This document shows, in pieces, positions 1 to 11,072 of a stretch of 64,000 bases of DNA. The position numbers and the translations under genes are program-made. How positions within the stretch are numbered: position 1 is the stretch's first letter; each line of letters opens with the position of its first letter. The DNA comes from Cyanophora paradoxa. Taxonomy: Eukaryota; Glaucocystophyceae; Cyanophorales; Cyanophoraceae. The DNA lies in the NCBI GenBank assembly GCA_004431415.1, contig QPMI01000053.1, forward strand, positions 1 through 64,000, read 5' to 3'. The notes beneath the pieces were generated by a model. That model was not told the origin of the DNA. It saw only the letters and a list, made by a program, of their open reading frames with translations, and did not search any database.

Positions 1-98
1 CGCAGGCGCCGAGATCGGAGGGCTGGGCCGCGGGCGCGGAAAGGGCAAGGGGCGCGGAAGGGCAGGGGCGCGCGGTTAATTAATCTGACGCCCGCAAG

Positions 99-306
99 AT
101 GTTCCAGGGGGAATGCACCCACTCGGACGTCATCACCGTCGTATGCGGCGCGCTCTTTCCTGATTTCCGAGCTGCTGGGCGGCACGGAGCGAGTGCGCCC
201 CAACACCGTGCTGGGCGCCCTGAAGGCGGCGGCCCTTAGGGTCGTGCGCCGCGGGCAGCCCGAGCCGAGCCCCGCCGAGCAGGGCGCGAGAGCGTCCAGA
301 ACATAG
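99..306 (+). pseudogene. Small virus-like protein, frameshifted
   Basis: The first readable gene of the intronless block. An ATG at 99 opens a frame beginning MFQGECTHSDVITVV; around base 165 the sense moves to another frame (SELLGGTERV and onward) that ends at the TAG at 304-306. I do not recognise the family. It could also be the tail of a longer gene that began left of the window. Co-orientation and spacing with the next six genes are the main support. Confidence 0.35.
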
Positions 307-373
307 GCCCGCACCACGTGGACATTCAGATGACGCAGACCGGTACGCGTTTTTTTTCTAGAGAACATGGGAA

Positions 374-719
374 ATGGAGACTCCCGCGACACCAGCCCCC
401 AGCGCCGAGGATCAATCGTCCACCAACACAGCACCAGCAGCAGCACCACGGCCTACCCTTGGCTTCTTACGCTTAAGCGCAGCAGCAGCCGAAGCCACCG
501 GCGGAAATGGCGGCTGACCTGGATCGCGTGCACCGCCGCGCCATCGCGAGCTACGCCAAGCGGGTCGAGCAGTACCACCCCCAGATGGCAGAGGACGCCA
601 GGGCGTACGCGAAAAACCCCGCCGCGAGCCGCCCGTGATGGCCGCCGTCATCGACCGGCTGCAGTGGGCGCTGCAACGAGGAGGGAGAGCGCGTCAGGAA
701 TTTCTTCATGCCCAAGTAA
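374..719 (+). pseudogene. Alanine-rich small virus-like protein, frameshifted
   Basis: The start at 374 gives an Ala/Pro/Thr-rich N-terminus (METPATPAPSAEDQSS). The middle reads MAADLDRVHRRAIASYAKRV from 507, and the end reads RVRNFFMPK before the TAA near 719. At least two one-base shifts separate these parts. There is no recognisable domain. It lies in the co-oriented string of small genes and ends about 30 bp before the next ATG. Confidence 0.35.
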
Positions 720-748
720 ATTTCTGAAAAGGGGCCTTAAACCCGAGA

Positions 749-937
749 ATGATGTCCCTGCCGAGCCTCGACAACATCCTCAGCGATTCGCGCTACCTGG
801 GCAGCCTCCTGACCCTCGGCGCCGTTGCGTACATGTCGCCCGCGCGCTACTACCTGCTGCGGATCCTCCTCGCACAATTCGCGGGGCTACTACTTCGTGG
901 GGCCCACCCTCCTGAACATGGGACCGAAGCGGGCTTA
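749..937 (+). pseudogene. Small hydrophobic virus-like protein, frameshifted
   Basis: ATG at 749 (MMSLPSLDNILSDSRYLG), followed by a hydrophobic stretch LLTLGAVAYMSPARYYLLRI that could span a membrane once. Near 885 the likely frame changes to one reading YYFVGPTLLNMGPKRA and ending at the TAA near 937. The intact product would be about 63 residues. Small membrane proteins of this kind are common in virion modules, but no family is recognised. Confidence 0.4.
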
Positions 938-966
938 ATTTCTCAGCCCTCCTAAGGCCCTAAATA

Positions 967-1415
967 ATGTCCTGCGTTAACCTCTACGCCAGTCGAACGG
1001 AGAGACGCAGGATTCCGAGGGCTTCTGGCGCCTCAGCTGAACCAGATCCCCTCCGACATCGACACGCTGCAGATCAAGGGAGTTCTACCTGGAGCTGGAC
1101 ACGACCGCGATTCCGGACCCCACCGCCGCGAAAAACCGTAAACGTGCTGCTGATGACGTGCCCGATTTGAACGTCACGACCATCTCGAACGTGAACGCGT
1201 GCATCAACAAGGTCGTGATTCCGACGTGGGGCCACGACGGCCTGGAAAAACACCATCCTTTACTGGTTCGAGGTGCCCATGGCCGTGCCGCCGAATTACG
1301 TCGCGTACGACAAATTCCAGGAGCTGCGCGTGCGCTTCACCGACATCACGGGCGCCACCAAGAAGAACAACGCCTTCATCGTCAAGAACTTCGGCCTCTG
1401 GGCCTACGCTAAGTA
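967..1415 (+). pseudogene. Predicted virion structural protein, frameshifted
   Basis: Reads through three frames. It starts MSCVNLYAS and continues NQIPSDIDTLQIKG, then YLELDTTAIPDPTAAKNRK and DLNVTTISNVNACINKVVIP. After a slip at the AAAAA run near 1246 it reads YWFEVPMAVPPNYVAYDKFQ and ends NAFIVKNFGLWAYAK before the TAG at 1413-1415. The beta-rich composition and size near 150 residues suggest a small structural protein. That assignment is an inference and no family is recognised. Confidence 0.4.
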
Positions 1416-1444
1416 GGCCGACTAGATTTCGCAGGCCCCCTTAA

Positions 1445-1919
1445 ATGCGCCTGATCATATTCACCGCGAAAGGGCTCGGGCGTCAAGACGCGTACCTTTA
1501 CGGGCGTGCCTGGCTACCCCTCGCCCCTTACTTACAGAGTCGATCTTGTAACCGCCTCTGGTCCAATTAAATACGGGCTGCTGCACAGCCTCAGTCACAT
1601 CCGTCTCGGTGAGAGCGCATGGCAGGACTTGGCCTTAATCGTAGAATTCGAGTACAGGGGTAGACACGCTAATGGGCGATCACTTTTACAGGGTACGGGT
1701 AGCAAGGGAGGGGTACTCGCTGCCGAACGGCACGGGTGGGAATACTGGGAGCCAAAGATTCGCGACGCCTCCGAGCCTACCGCTGGCTGCGTGACGAGCA
1801 GATCACTATCAGGCCCGATTACCCCTACGCCGACGTTTTCTGGCAGGTGCCCGTGGGCCGCTGGACAACGGGCGAGGTGTGAGCGGCAAGCTGAAGTGGA
1901 CGTGGGACGCGGAGCATTA
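1445..1919 (+). pseudogene. Hypothetical virus-like protein, frameshifted
   Basis: Starts MRLIIFTAKG just after a short CCTTAAATG leader. It shifts frame to VPGYPSPLTYRVDLVTASGP, continues HIRLGESAWQDLALIVEFEY, and shifts again to a C-terminus ending SGKLKWTWDAEH before the TAG near 1919. No domain is recognised. The repeated short gap and A-rich start context match the neighbouring genes. Confidence 0.35.
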
Positions 1920-1945
1920 GTTAATTTTTCTCTCTCGCGGATAAA

Positions 1946-2883
1946 ATGTCGATGCTCGACGACCCCTGGCGCATGGCCATCCCGAATCCGGACGAGGTGC
2001 TGAACGGTGCCTTCGCGATAGACGGGAGCCTGAGCGTGAGGGGAATTTACGCGGATGAGATAAGGCTGCGCAAGGGCGCGACCTACAGCGATTTCCTGAC
2101 GTCCGTCGGTACCTTGGACGATTACGGTGACCTCACCGCAATTATCAAGGGGCTCTGGGGCGTGACGACCGAGACGGGGCGTGGACTGGAACATTATCAA
2201 GAGGGCGGCCGACGTGAAAATCGCAAACTCGGTCACCGCAAAGGATGCCACCCTGAACCTCGTGAAACTGACTCTAAAGGGGGCAGAGGGAGACGTGAGG
2301 CCCGGGTACACGCACTCGAGCGCATCGCGGGCCCCCTGCGCCACATCTACTGGAGCCGCCAGGCGCTGCCGAGCATGGAGCCCGAGCAGTACAGGCGCGA
2401 CAGGGAGGAGTTTTTTCGCGTGGTTCGACCACTTCAAGGTCAACATCCGCGCCCTGAGCGCCGACAGGACGGGCGAGACGCCGGAGACGACGGGCGGGGG
2501 CCGCATCCCAACGGCGCCCGACGTGCTCCCCGATCGCTCGGACTGGGCGAAGACGCAGAACTGGGCGCTGAAGGACCACTTCCACGACGAGAGGTACGCC
2601 CTCGTCAAGCACCCGCACGTGAAGGCGACATCACGGACTGGGCGCACCGCCACCTGTACGACGACATCATCGGCGGGCCCAAGGTGCCGGGTGCGATTCC
2701 GGGTGGGGGTACGGGTGGTGGAAGCACGGGAGGTGGGGGTACAGGCACCGGGGGTGGGGGTACAGGCACCGGGGGTGGGGGTACAGGCACGGGGGGCGGA
2801 GGGGGCTCCAGCGGCACGCCAGTGGGCGGGGGCGGGGCAGCAGCGGCTCGGGTGGCGGCGGCTCAGGCGGGAGGGCATGGATA
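1946..2883 (+). pseudogene. Virus-like protein with Gly/Thr-repeat tail, frameshifted
   Basis: ATG in the context GATAAAATG; begins MSMLDDPWRMAIPNPDEVL. The sense alternates between two frames. At the T6 run near 2411 it moves from EPEQYRRDREE to FFAWFDHFKVNIRALSADR, and near 2625 it returns to DITDWAHRHLYDDIIGGPKV. The last 60 or so residues are a low-complexity tail of GGGGTGT repeats (about 2700-2830). The first 70 residues are typical of small fibre-attachment or baseplate-like proteins, but no family can be named. It overlaps the start of the next gene by a few bases. Confidence 0.4.
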
Positions 2884-4044
2884 AGGTAGCAGGCCTCGCC
2901 ACTTCAACGGCCATCTTCGGGGGCGCCCTCATCGTAGGCGGCATCAAATACTACAAGGATCGGAAGGGGTTCGTGAGGCAAATCGACGAGCTGAACGCGA
3001 GACCCCCCATTAAATTCGATACCGAGGACGCGCAGCGCGAGTACTACAAACTCGAGAACGAAAAGAAGCAATGGAGCGAGCTGAAAGACAAGGAAATGAC
3101 AGAGGTCGCGGAGAAGAAGGCGGAAGCGAACAAGCTGATGACAGACGCGCAAAGGCAGGAAGAGAGCGCCCTCACCGCGCTAAGGTCGGCAGAGCGCCAG
3201 GTCGCGGAAGAGCGCACGAAAATGATACTCGACGCCGAGGAGGAGCTGAAGAGGATAAACGAGCAAAGGAAGCCGCCAAGGCGAAAAAGCTGCAGGAAAT
3301 TGAAGCGCTGACCGCAGGCACGAGCTGCTTGAGGCGCAGAGGAAAGAGATCGAGGATAGGAAGAAGAAATTGGAAAAGGAGGCAGAGACGAGGGCAGCTG
3401 CTGGAAGAGGAAGAGGAAACGAGGAGAAAGGCAGGAGAGCTGCAAACGGGGGCGGTGCAGGAGGCGAACAGGCTCCGGAGGAAATCAAAAATTTAAAGGA
3501 GGCCGCCGAGCGCGCGGACGAGCAGTCGTCGAAAAATTCAAGGCCAACGCGGACGAGCTGGCACAGAGGCTGCTCAAGTACGCGGCCACGGCAGAGGCTC
3601 GCTCGCGCCCATGGGGACGGCCGAGACGCAGACGACGCCGAGGCCCGATCCGAGGCCGGCCGCCGAGAGGCTGCCCTTCGCGCGGCTGGGTAGGAGCGAC
3701 CAGGTGGAAGAGCTCATTGGCCTCACGCTCGAGGATCAGAGGGCCCTCTTCGACGCGTTAGAGCAGCGGCGCAGGCGGACGAGGAGGCAGCTGCCAAGAC
3801 AGAAGAGGAACGACTGAAGGCAATGCAAACTGCATCAGACGAGGAATTTGCACGGCTGGAGGAGCCGAAGGTAGCGGAGCGTAAGCGACGACTGGAGACG
3901 TTCAGGGGGGCGCAGATGGATTTTTACCGCTCGGAGCTCAAAAAACTGAAAGAAGGAAATGCATCGGGGGACAGGGTCCGCGCCATGGAAGAGAACATGC
4001 GCGACTTTAGCTACGTTATGGATCAGAAGACGCCGAAGAACTGA
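2877..4044 (+). pseudogene. Coiled-coil protein with N-terminal membrane helix, frameshifted
   Basis: Begins MDKVAGLATSTAIFGGALIV: a hydrophobic segment at about residues 5-22, followed by basic residues KYYKDRK. Nearly everything after that is charged Glu/Lys/Arg heptad sequence (KLENEKKQWSELKDKEM, and near the end RVRAMEENMRDFSYVMDQK). At least four frame changes occur between 3290 and 3790. The stop is TGA at 4042-4044. The likely architecture is a membrane-anchored rod about 390 residues long. In a virus this could be a tail or internal-membrane scaffold, which is inferred from shape alone. Confidence 0.5.
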
Positions 4045-4050
4045 GGAGAA

Positions 4051-4170
4051 GATGGCCGATGAGAAGTGGAAAACTTTGAGCGTCAGGCTGTTCAGAGGCC
4101 CATCAGCGATGCCATCTGGATAGCATACGGCGACGTGGAGGAGATGCACCGCGAATGCGGACGGAAGTGA
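4051..4170 (+). pseudogene. Tiny virus-like ORF, frameshifted
   Basis: Starts MADEKWK. After a one-base slip it reads ERQAVQRPISDAIWIAYGDV and ends ECGRK at a TGA near 4170, giving about 38 residues. It lies between two longer co-oriented genes with gaps under 10 bp. There is no family assignment. It may be the broken start of the next gene. Confidence 0.3.
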
Positions 4171-4174
4171 GCCT

Positions 4175-6127
4175 ATGGCGGGGAGCCCTCGAATGGTCAC
4201 TGTACCGGATGCAAAGGGAAAGTTTGTGGCAGAGCTGCGAGCCAATCCGAAAACGGTGAGCGCGGGCGCACAGAGCGCGTACCTCTCCATGGTCGATTAC
4301 GTGGGCAAGCTGAGCAAATTTGGGAAATGCGAAGAGCCATCATTCCAGCGGAGGGGCTCGCGCAGTACGATGCCATGGTGCGCGATCTGGAGGCCTTCAA
4401 ACGTGAGCACCCACCCGCCAAATACAAGATTCACATAGATACGACGGCATTCATGGGCGATCTAAGGAAGAGAGGAGACGAGGCCAAGAGTCAGATCGAG
4501 GAGCGCTACAGAAAGGCCCAAGCGGACAAGGAGTACGCAAACAGGGTGATTGAAGAGCGGAAGCAGCAGGCGAAGGAGAACGCGCGAGACGCAACGCCGA
4601 GATAGAAGAGCAGAGGCGGAAGATCGCAGAGCGCAAGGCGGCAGAGGAAGAGGCAAGAAAGACCAAGGTAGAGACAGAGTACCAAGCATTGAAACGGGAG
4701 GCCAATCAAATATTAAAACGAAGGGAAGGGCGTACGCCGATGAGGGCGCGGGCGTCGGCTTGGCCAGCCCAGACGACATCACACTCGCGGAGAGGGACGA
4801 CGTTTCCGTGGAGGAGATGCGCCCGGGCACCGCCCGCCTGCCCTCCGAGGGCGTGTTTCAGACGCTCGACAGGCGCGTGATGGGCGACTCGGACGTTATT
4901 TTGCGCAACGCCCTCATGCCCTACGGCGACTGGAACCGCGCCACCGCCGACGCCCTCGCCGATTTCGACCTCGAGCGATTCACCACCAAAGAGCAGCGCG
5001 ACGCGTACCTGGGGCGCCGAGGGCAAGGCGGCCCGGGGTGCCAAGGAGGCCCTCAGCGCCGAGACGCTCTTCTCGGCGGCGGGTACGGCGAACAACGACG
5101 GCATGTCTTTCGGGGCAGCCGATTTATTTCAGGGGGCGGGCATCGACTTGGTGGGCGCCGGGCTCGGGGTACGGGCTCGCGGGCCATGCGGCGGGCGGGC
5201 GCGCGGCGGCGGGCCTTGGGCTGGCGACGGCCGCGGCCTGCTCTCGGCCTACCAGGCGCTCTCGCAGGGCAAGATAGGGGAGGCCGAGTTCTTCGATACG
5301 TTCCGCGATCAGATGATCATGACGGTCGGCTCTTTTGGCCTTCAGACGGGCATGTCGTCCGCCCTGAGCGCCCTCACGAAAATGAGGATCGCACGGTGGG
5401 CGGACTTGGCCTGTCCATCCTCGCGGGCGCCATCGCGCAGGTGATCGTGGATATCATCAACGGGCGCAGCGCGGAAGAAATCGTGAAGAACTTTTTCAAG
5501 TACCCCGTCGACTGGGCGACCGACACCATACAGTTCATCGCGGAGCTCTCGCAACAGATCTACGACTGGGGCGTCGAGACGTGGGCGACGAGGCGAGCCA
5601 GCTGCGCAACCGAATTAATCGGCTGGAGGGCGAGCTGGGCTCCGGATTTTTGGGTGTGTACGACCCCTCGGAGGCGCGCGAAATGGCCTCGCTCTTGGCC
5701 CAGGAGCTGCGGTTAAACGAAATCAAGGAGCCGAAGGAGCTGCAGGCCTTCATTCGCGCGCTCGACAACAGCATCAACGATTACCGTACCCCAAGGACCA
5801 GAAGACCCTGCTCGAAATCGATCGCGCGACCGTGCTCTTCCTCTCCCAGCTCACCGTTAAAATGCAGGAGGGCTTCGGGTCGACTTCGCTCGCCCTGAGT
5901 CGACTTATGCGCGACCTGAAGCAGATGATAAAGGAGGAGACCAAGGGGCGGAAGCGCGTCTTAATTGCCGTCTACCAGGAGGGCCTCAACAGGATCAATC
6001 ACATCGAAGCCCTAAGGCGCGAATTCGGCTCGGCCATCCGTCACTCGGGCGTCTCGTCGAACGGAGGGGCGCAGGTGGCCCGCCTGGCGGACGCCAACTC
6101 GCGCCTCGAGATTCCCGGACCTTCCGC
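4175..6127 (+). pseudogene. Long helical virus-like protein with hydrophobic centre, frameshifted
   Basis: Begins MAGSPRMVTVPDAKGK. A coiled-coil part runs to about 4730 (RKAQADKEYANRVIEERKQQ). A middle part follows (LMPYGDWNRATADALADFDL, near 4915). Next comes a Gly/Ala-rich hydrophobic stretch between about 5120 and 5450 (LSILAGAIAQVIVDIINGRS) that could insert in a membrane. The last part is a helical tail (QLTVKMQEGFGSTSLALSRL, near 5850). At least six frame changes are seen. The overall order of coiled coil, membrane-active middle and helical tail recalls phage tape-measure or internal virion proteins. That is a resemblance of architecture only. Confidence 0.45.
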
Positions 6128-7104
6128 ATGCAGGATTGGTGGGAGGCCGAGGCCTTCAGGAATTACGGGGCCTTCATAGACAACGGGATCAATTCGCAGA
6201 GCCCCAAGGCAAACTGGCTGGTACCCAAGGCCTACGTCGATAAATTGGTTGACAGGCCTGCAGCACCATACACAAGAAGATCGCCAAAGGCATCGAGTAC
6301 TGGGCGCCCGAGCCAGGCCAGCCCGTGTTTGCATCGCAGAACTACGAGTGGCACATGGCGCCGGGGCGAGCCAGGCCGTGAGCACCGTGGGCGTTGCCGT
6401 GCCGCAGCTGGCGACGGTGGCACACACGGGGGCGTATGCAGATCTCAGCGGGAGGCCGACGATACCGTGATACCAACAACGTGGGCGTGGGATAGCATCA
6501 CGGGGAAGCCGAGTACGTATCCCCACGCAGACCACCAGCACACCATCTCTCAGATCAGCGACTGGACGGCCCCGGACTTGACGAACATCTCCGTGGATTG
6601 GGACAACGTAACGGGCAAGCCACTTACCTTCCCCCCTCTACACACAGTCACAATGTGTACTGGGATAATGTCATCGACCGACCCACTTCCTTCCCACCCT
6701 CTACGCACAGTCACACAGAGTACTCGCTCACCAGCCACGGGCACAGAAACGTGAACATGGATGCGTACATAACGCACGGCACGTCCTTCCACTCCTACGC
6801 TGCGTACACGGAGTTTAACATCAATTCAACATACACGGTGACGTTCAACATTACATTCGGACAGGCGTACGACACTGGAGGCGGACTGGGACCCCAGCAA
6901 ACCCAACGCCGGTTATTAACGTAACCCCTCGTTCGACATCAATCCCGGCGGCAGCACGGATGTCGATTTCTACGGGCCAACGTCACGGCGGTGAGTCACA
7001 CTGGCTTTACAGTTAAAGTGAGATTCCAACCCAGAATGACGGTCACGCCCACCCAAATTGTCCAGCTTTTATTCATTGGACCGCGATCGGCAAGCTGCTT
7101 ATGT
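6128..7104 (+). pseudogene. Tail-fibre-like protein with W-D-N/FPPSTHSH repeats, frameshifted
   Basis: Starts MQDWWEAEAFRNYGAFIDNG, or is a continuation of the previous gene after a slip. Between 6420 and 6740 it carries repeated units of the type W-D-[NS]-[VI]-[TI]-G-K-P followed by [TS]-[FY]-P-P-S-T-H-S-H (for example SVDWDNVTGKPLTFPP). Such repeats are known from phage tail fibres. The C-terminal part (VTFNITFGQAYDTGG) is beta-rich. The reading frame changes near 6270, 6470, 6640 and 6890. The likely role is host attachment. Confidence 0.55.
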
Positions 7105-7130
7105 AATCGATTTTCTGATGCAATCCAAAA

Positions 7131-8248
7131 ATGTCGGTCGCTGTCCCTCTATTTACCTATGCTGCCAGCGTGAATCACAAGGGCGATCACACGATTAAGG
7201 AGACCACCTCGGAAACCAGGCCACCGAGGCCCCTACAACGCCACGGCCGTCCCCTTTTCCGAGGCGACCTCGTCCGCGTCGGCGAGCTGCGCTGCGACAA
7301 GATGCGCACGCGGGAGGGCGGGTCGGCCGTGCCGGGGCGCGTGAGGACGCAGAGGCTCACCGTCACGAACGGGGCCTGGGACGGGAGCGGGTACACCACG
7401 AATCAGGTGACCTTTAATGGGACTGTGAACGGGGAGGGAATGCGGCTCTGTATGTGCAAGGAGGCGGAGCAAACGTGTGGGGGGCTTAGGGTGAGCGGGG
7501 CTTCAAACTTGGCGGGCATCGTTACATTGGACGATAAGCTGCAAATTACCGGAACGTCACCGTACATAAATGGCGGTGGTTCAGGCGTAGCTATAAAGTA
7601 CAACGAAAACGATAGACTCCTCTGTGGGACTCTTGGCGTTGGTGTTACAGGTACTCTATTTACCTCGGCAATCGAAGGCCCTACTAATGGCCTAAGCATA
7701 GCAAACACTTCAATCGTTGATAGCGGAAGCGTCAGCTCTGGTCTATCCTTGAGAAACAACGGCACCGAACGACTGCTGTGCGGAACCGTCGGCGTTGGCA
7801 TCACGGGTCGGCTCATCGTCTCGACGCTCACGGGCGATGGAAACCGAGCCGTTTATTCGGATGCTCAAGGATACCTGACAAACTCGTCGAGCGATAGCCG
7901 CCTGAAAGAAAATGTCGCGAGCATGTCGGGCATTCTCCCTCTTCTGCTGCAGCTGAATCCCGTGTCGTTCACCTGGAAGAACACATCCTCGGGGGTTCGA
8001 AAACGGATTACGGTCTCATCGCACAGGAAGTCCAAGGCGTCTTCCCGAGTCTCGTTTTCGAGAACGCGGATGGATTTCTCGGGGTAAACTACGACAGGCT
8101 CATTTCCCTGTCGTTGAAGGCAATTCAGGAACTTTCACAAGAAGTTCAAACTCTCAAAGACCAGGTAGCGCACTGGCGAGCTGATCTGGAACAACTAGGA
8201 ATAACTACACCGCGAGTATCACAATTCGACCGTTGCCACCGTCGCTGA
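7131..8248 (+). pseudogene. Fibre/spike protein with C-terminal peptidase S74 chaperone domain, frameshifted
   Basis: N-terminus MSVAVPLFTYAASVNHKGDH. The middle (about 7400-7830) is a beta-rich shaft with repeated units such as NDRLLCGTLGVGVTG and TERLLCGTVGVGITG. The C-terminus is a recognisable intramolecular chaperone of the endosialidase type (S74): DSRLKENVASMSG with the catalytic-type Ser at the domain start, then DYGLIAQEVQGVFPSLV, GFLGVNYDRLISLSLKAIQE and a terminal coiled coil. In this family the domain trimerises the fibre and then cuts itself off. A one-base slip near 8000 separates the two halves of the S74 domain. Its end overlaps the end of the opposing adhesin gene by about 44 bp. 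Confidence 0.75.
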
Positions 8249-10334
8249 AAGACGAGCCACCGTTGCCGCCCCTACCAATGCCTGCTGCGTAGTGAGCGTC
8301 TCCGCTATTTCCTGCCACCTGGCCGGACCCAGGATACACCGTAGCATCCGTCAAGTTTCCTATGTAGCTCGAGCCACCGCCACCTCCAAACATTCTTGCT
8401 ATTGGGTTCTCTGACACTCCGCTCCTGCTGGACCCAGAGCCTCCACCGAAGTAACCACCACCACCACCACCACCGAACCTGTAGCCGCTTGAATCAGGCC
8501 CAGTCTCTCCACCTTGGCGCAAAGTTCCCGGGTTGCTGGGCCTGGCCCTGAGGCCACAACACCGGCTCCGCCAGCGGTTTGGGTGCCTCCTTGAGCCGGT
8601 ATCTCTCCGGTTACTCCAACCAACCAGCCGCACCACCGGTCAACCCCCGCCTACTCCCCGCCGCCATTCGAATCACATGTACCCCCACCTCCGGCCCTGC
8701 AACAACCAAGTCGGTCCCTGCAACGCGCTGAATTGCAGAACGACCACCACCGGCGCCGTTTTTGTACTCCGGATCGACGCTATGGCTCCAGCCCCTTCCA
8801 CCACCTCCGTAGACGGTAGCAGTGGCAGTCCCCGATACACCCTTTGGGCCGCCGCATCCAACAACAAGGATGAGCGTCTCCCCGAGGACACAGCCAATGT
8901 ACCAACTACGCAAGCACCCGCGCCTCCACGGACCCCGTACCTGCGCGTTCTCCGCCTCCACCCCCGGCCGCCCATACGATGACACGCACAGCCACAGTCC
9001 CCGTTGGTACTACGAAAGTCTGGTCGGCCCGGTGTAGGAGAATGTACCCAAAACAGGAGCGTTTGCAGTTGTTGCACTGGCAGACGAGGACTGAGGGCCT
9101 TCCTCGCCGATCTGGTTGACGCCCTTGATGGTGTAAGTGTAAGTGGTTCCGTAAACGGTCGTTGTGTCCGAAAAGGGGCTGCTCGTGTCGCTGGCAAGGA
9201 ACACGCCACCCCTGTAGATGTTGTAGGAGACGGTGACGCCCGTCACCGGCACCGACCACTCGAGCACAACAGGCTGTGCTGCCCCCGCCGCGGGGGTTGC
9301 AGTGAGCCCAGTGGGCGCCCCCGGGTCCGTGGTGACGTACGCCGCAATACTCTTCGGCCCCTCCCTCCCGTGTTCGTCGCGGAGATCTGGTACTCGTACC
9401 CTGTACCCAGACGGTGGTCGTGTCGCTGTAGGAGTTGGTCGCGGAGTCTGTGAGGTAGGCCCCGTCTCTGTAAATCTTGTATCCCGTCGCTCCCGTGGAC
9501 GCAGTCCAGCTGAGGCTGACAGGCTGCTGCTGGTCGTTGGGTGCTGATGCCGTCACGTTCGTGGGGGCGTTTGGCATAGTCCAGACCAGGAGCGGATCGG
9601 ACTTGTCGTATTCGACACCGCCCACGATGCCGGCCACCTGGTAAGAGTATTCCGTGCCCCACGTAAGAGCAGTGCTATCGTCAATGTACGAGGTAGACAG
9701 GGCACTGCTCGCAAATCCGATTGGCGTACCGTTCCTGTAAATTCGAATCGAGTCCGCGCCCTCCATGGCCACCCAGTTGATTGTGACGACTATGGCGGGT
9801 TTCGGGAAGCCCGAAGACGCGGGGCCGCCCCGGCAATAAAATCGCCGTAGGTCTGGGCCGTGGCGGTCGTGAGCGTGGTGTAGGCTTCGATCTGCGGGCT
9901 GAAGCCGCCTATGCCTTGGAAGAGAATGTAATTGCTCATGGCACCCTCGTGGGTGTAGAGAAGCGACTGTGCGTAGGTTGTGGGCGGGGCTTTGCCATCA
10001 GAGCCCGTGCTGCTGCTGCCCTGTTCGCGAACCGCCGCCACGCGGTAGAGTCGCTGGGCCCCAAACTAAAGGGAGAGTCCGTGTAGGTGACGGTTGGCGC
10101 ATTCACCGTGGCCACGAGATCCCAGGGGCCGTTGATGCTGGTCGCCCTGTACACCTTGTACTTGACGGCGTTGGTGACCGCGACCCAGTTCAGCTGAAAG
10201 CCGTACGTACTGTTCCCGTTGTTGAGCACGGAGCCCGATCGCACCTGGGGCCTGCCCACAGTCAGCGAGATCGGCTCCACGCCATACTGCGGAGCCTGCA
10301 CCACCTGCTTTTTCACGAATACGAAGCGGGGCAT
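8205..10334 (-). pseudogene. Fibronectin-III adhesin with glycine-rich C-terminus, frameshifted
   Basis: Read on the minus strand from ATG 10,334 (MPRFVFVKKQVVQAPQYGVE). It contains at least four fibronectin type III-like modules. Repeated core motifs are WVAVTNAVKYKVYRA, SIRIYRNGTPIG, WTASTGATGYKIYRDGAYL and VTGVTVSYNIYRGGVFLA, each ending with Y-T/Y-I-K/A-G or TTTVYGTTYTY. The C-terminal third is glycine-rich (DQTFVVPTGTVAVRVIVWAA then poly-Gly), a common ending of phage fibres, and ends GRIVILAV at the stop at 8205. At least six frame changes are present. It is the only large gene on this strand of the block and converges on the S74 fibre. The likely role is surface adhesion. Confidence 0.7.
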
Positions 10335-10371
10335 TTTCCTCTACGATCCGAAAAATATCTGCCCCGGGTAA

Positions 10372-11049
10372 ATGACTTCCAACTGGTACCAGACCCTCAG
10401 CGGCTCACTTGACGTTGGCAACAACACCAAGGATTTCGCACGCATACCCTCCGGCAGTTACGTCGACGTCTTTCTGCAGAATCCCGTCGTGATTCAGGTC
10501 GTTCAGAACGCCTACGCCACGCCCAAGATTTATTCCTACCAGCTCTTCTTCGACCCTCTGAGCCTCAGCGCAGAGGTTATCGAGCTGCTGCACGAATCAG
10601 GACTCGTGAAAAAGGTGGCACCTGCCACGGCCACTGCCAACGTCTTGCGCTGTCTCGAGGTCAAGTTCAGGGAGACGGGGTACGGCCCACCGTGAACCGG
10701 TACCCCAGTTCTTCGAATCTTCCGGGTACGGGAACTTACCAGATGAGGGGTACGCTCAAGGGCGACGTGCTCTTCACGAAATTCAATCCAAGTCCCGCGA
10801 CCCTGGGGCCTCTACACGGGCGGCAACCCACGCGGCTCGACTCTACCCCGCTTCCCCTTCACCTTTTTCAGGTTCCAGGTCTTCCCCCTCTCCTACGCCG
10901 CCGACCAGCCCCACTTCAGCACGGGCGCCAGCCTCTGCGCGGAGCTGCGTGAGTGCTCGATTTCCTACGCGTACGGCACCGACGCTGACTCTGTGCCTGG
11001 GGCCCGCGTCATGAACATCGGTGGCGACATCACCCTCTTTCACGGATAA
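10372..11049 (+). pseudogene. Virus-like structural protein, paralogue 1, frameshifted
   Basis: Starts MTSNWYQTLSGSLDVGNNTK. Its segments DVFLQNPVVIQVVQNAYATP, FFDPLSLSAEVIELLHESGL and VLRCLEVKF line up with the next gene in the same order and spacing, so the two are paralogues. The C-terminus reads LSYAADQPHFSTGASLCAEL and DADSVPGARVMNIGGDITLF before TAA 11,047-11,049. Two frame changes occur (near 10,690 and 10,800). The size is about 225 residues. Paired paralogues of this size suggest capsid or vertex components, which is inferred only. Confidence 0.5.
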
Positions 11050-11072
11050 TCTTTCTCATTTGAGGTCGCAAA

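Noticed and set aside
2605-2817. Proline-rich minus-strand ORF
   Set aside because: Antisense shadow of the Gly/Thr repeat of the plus-strand gene.
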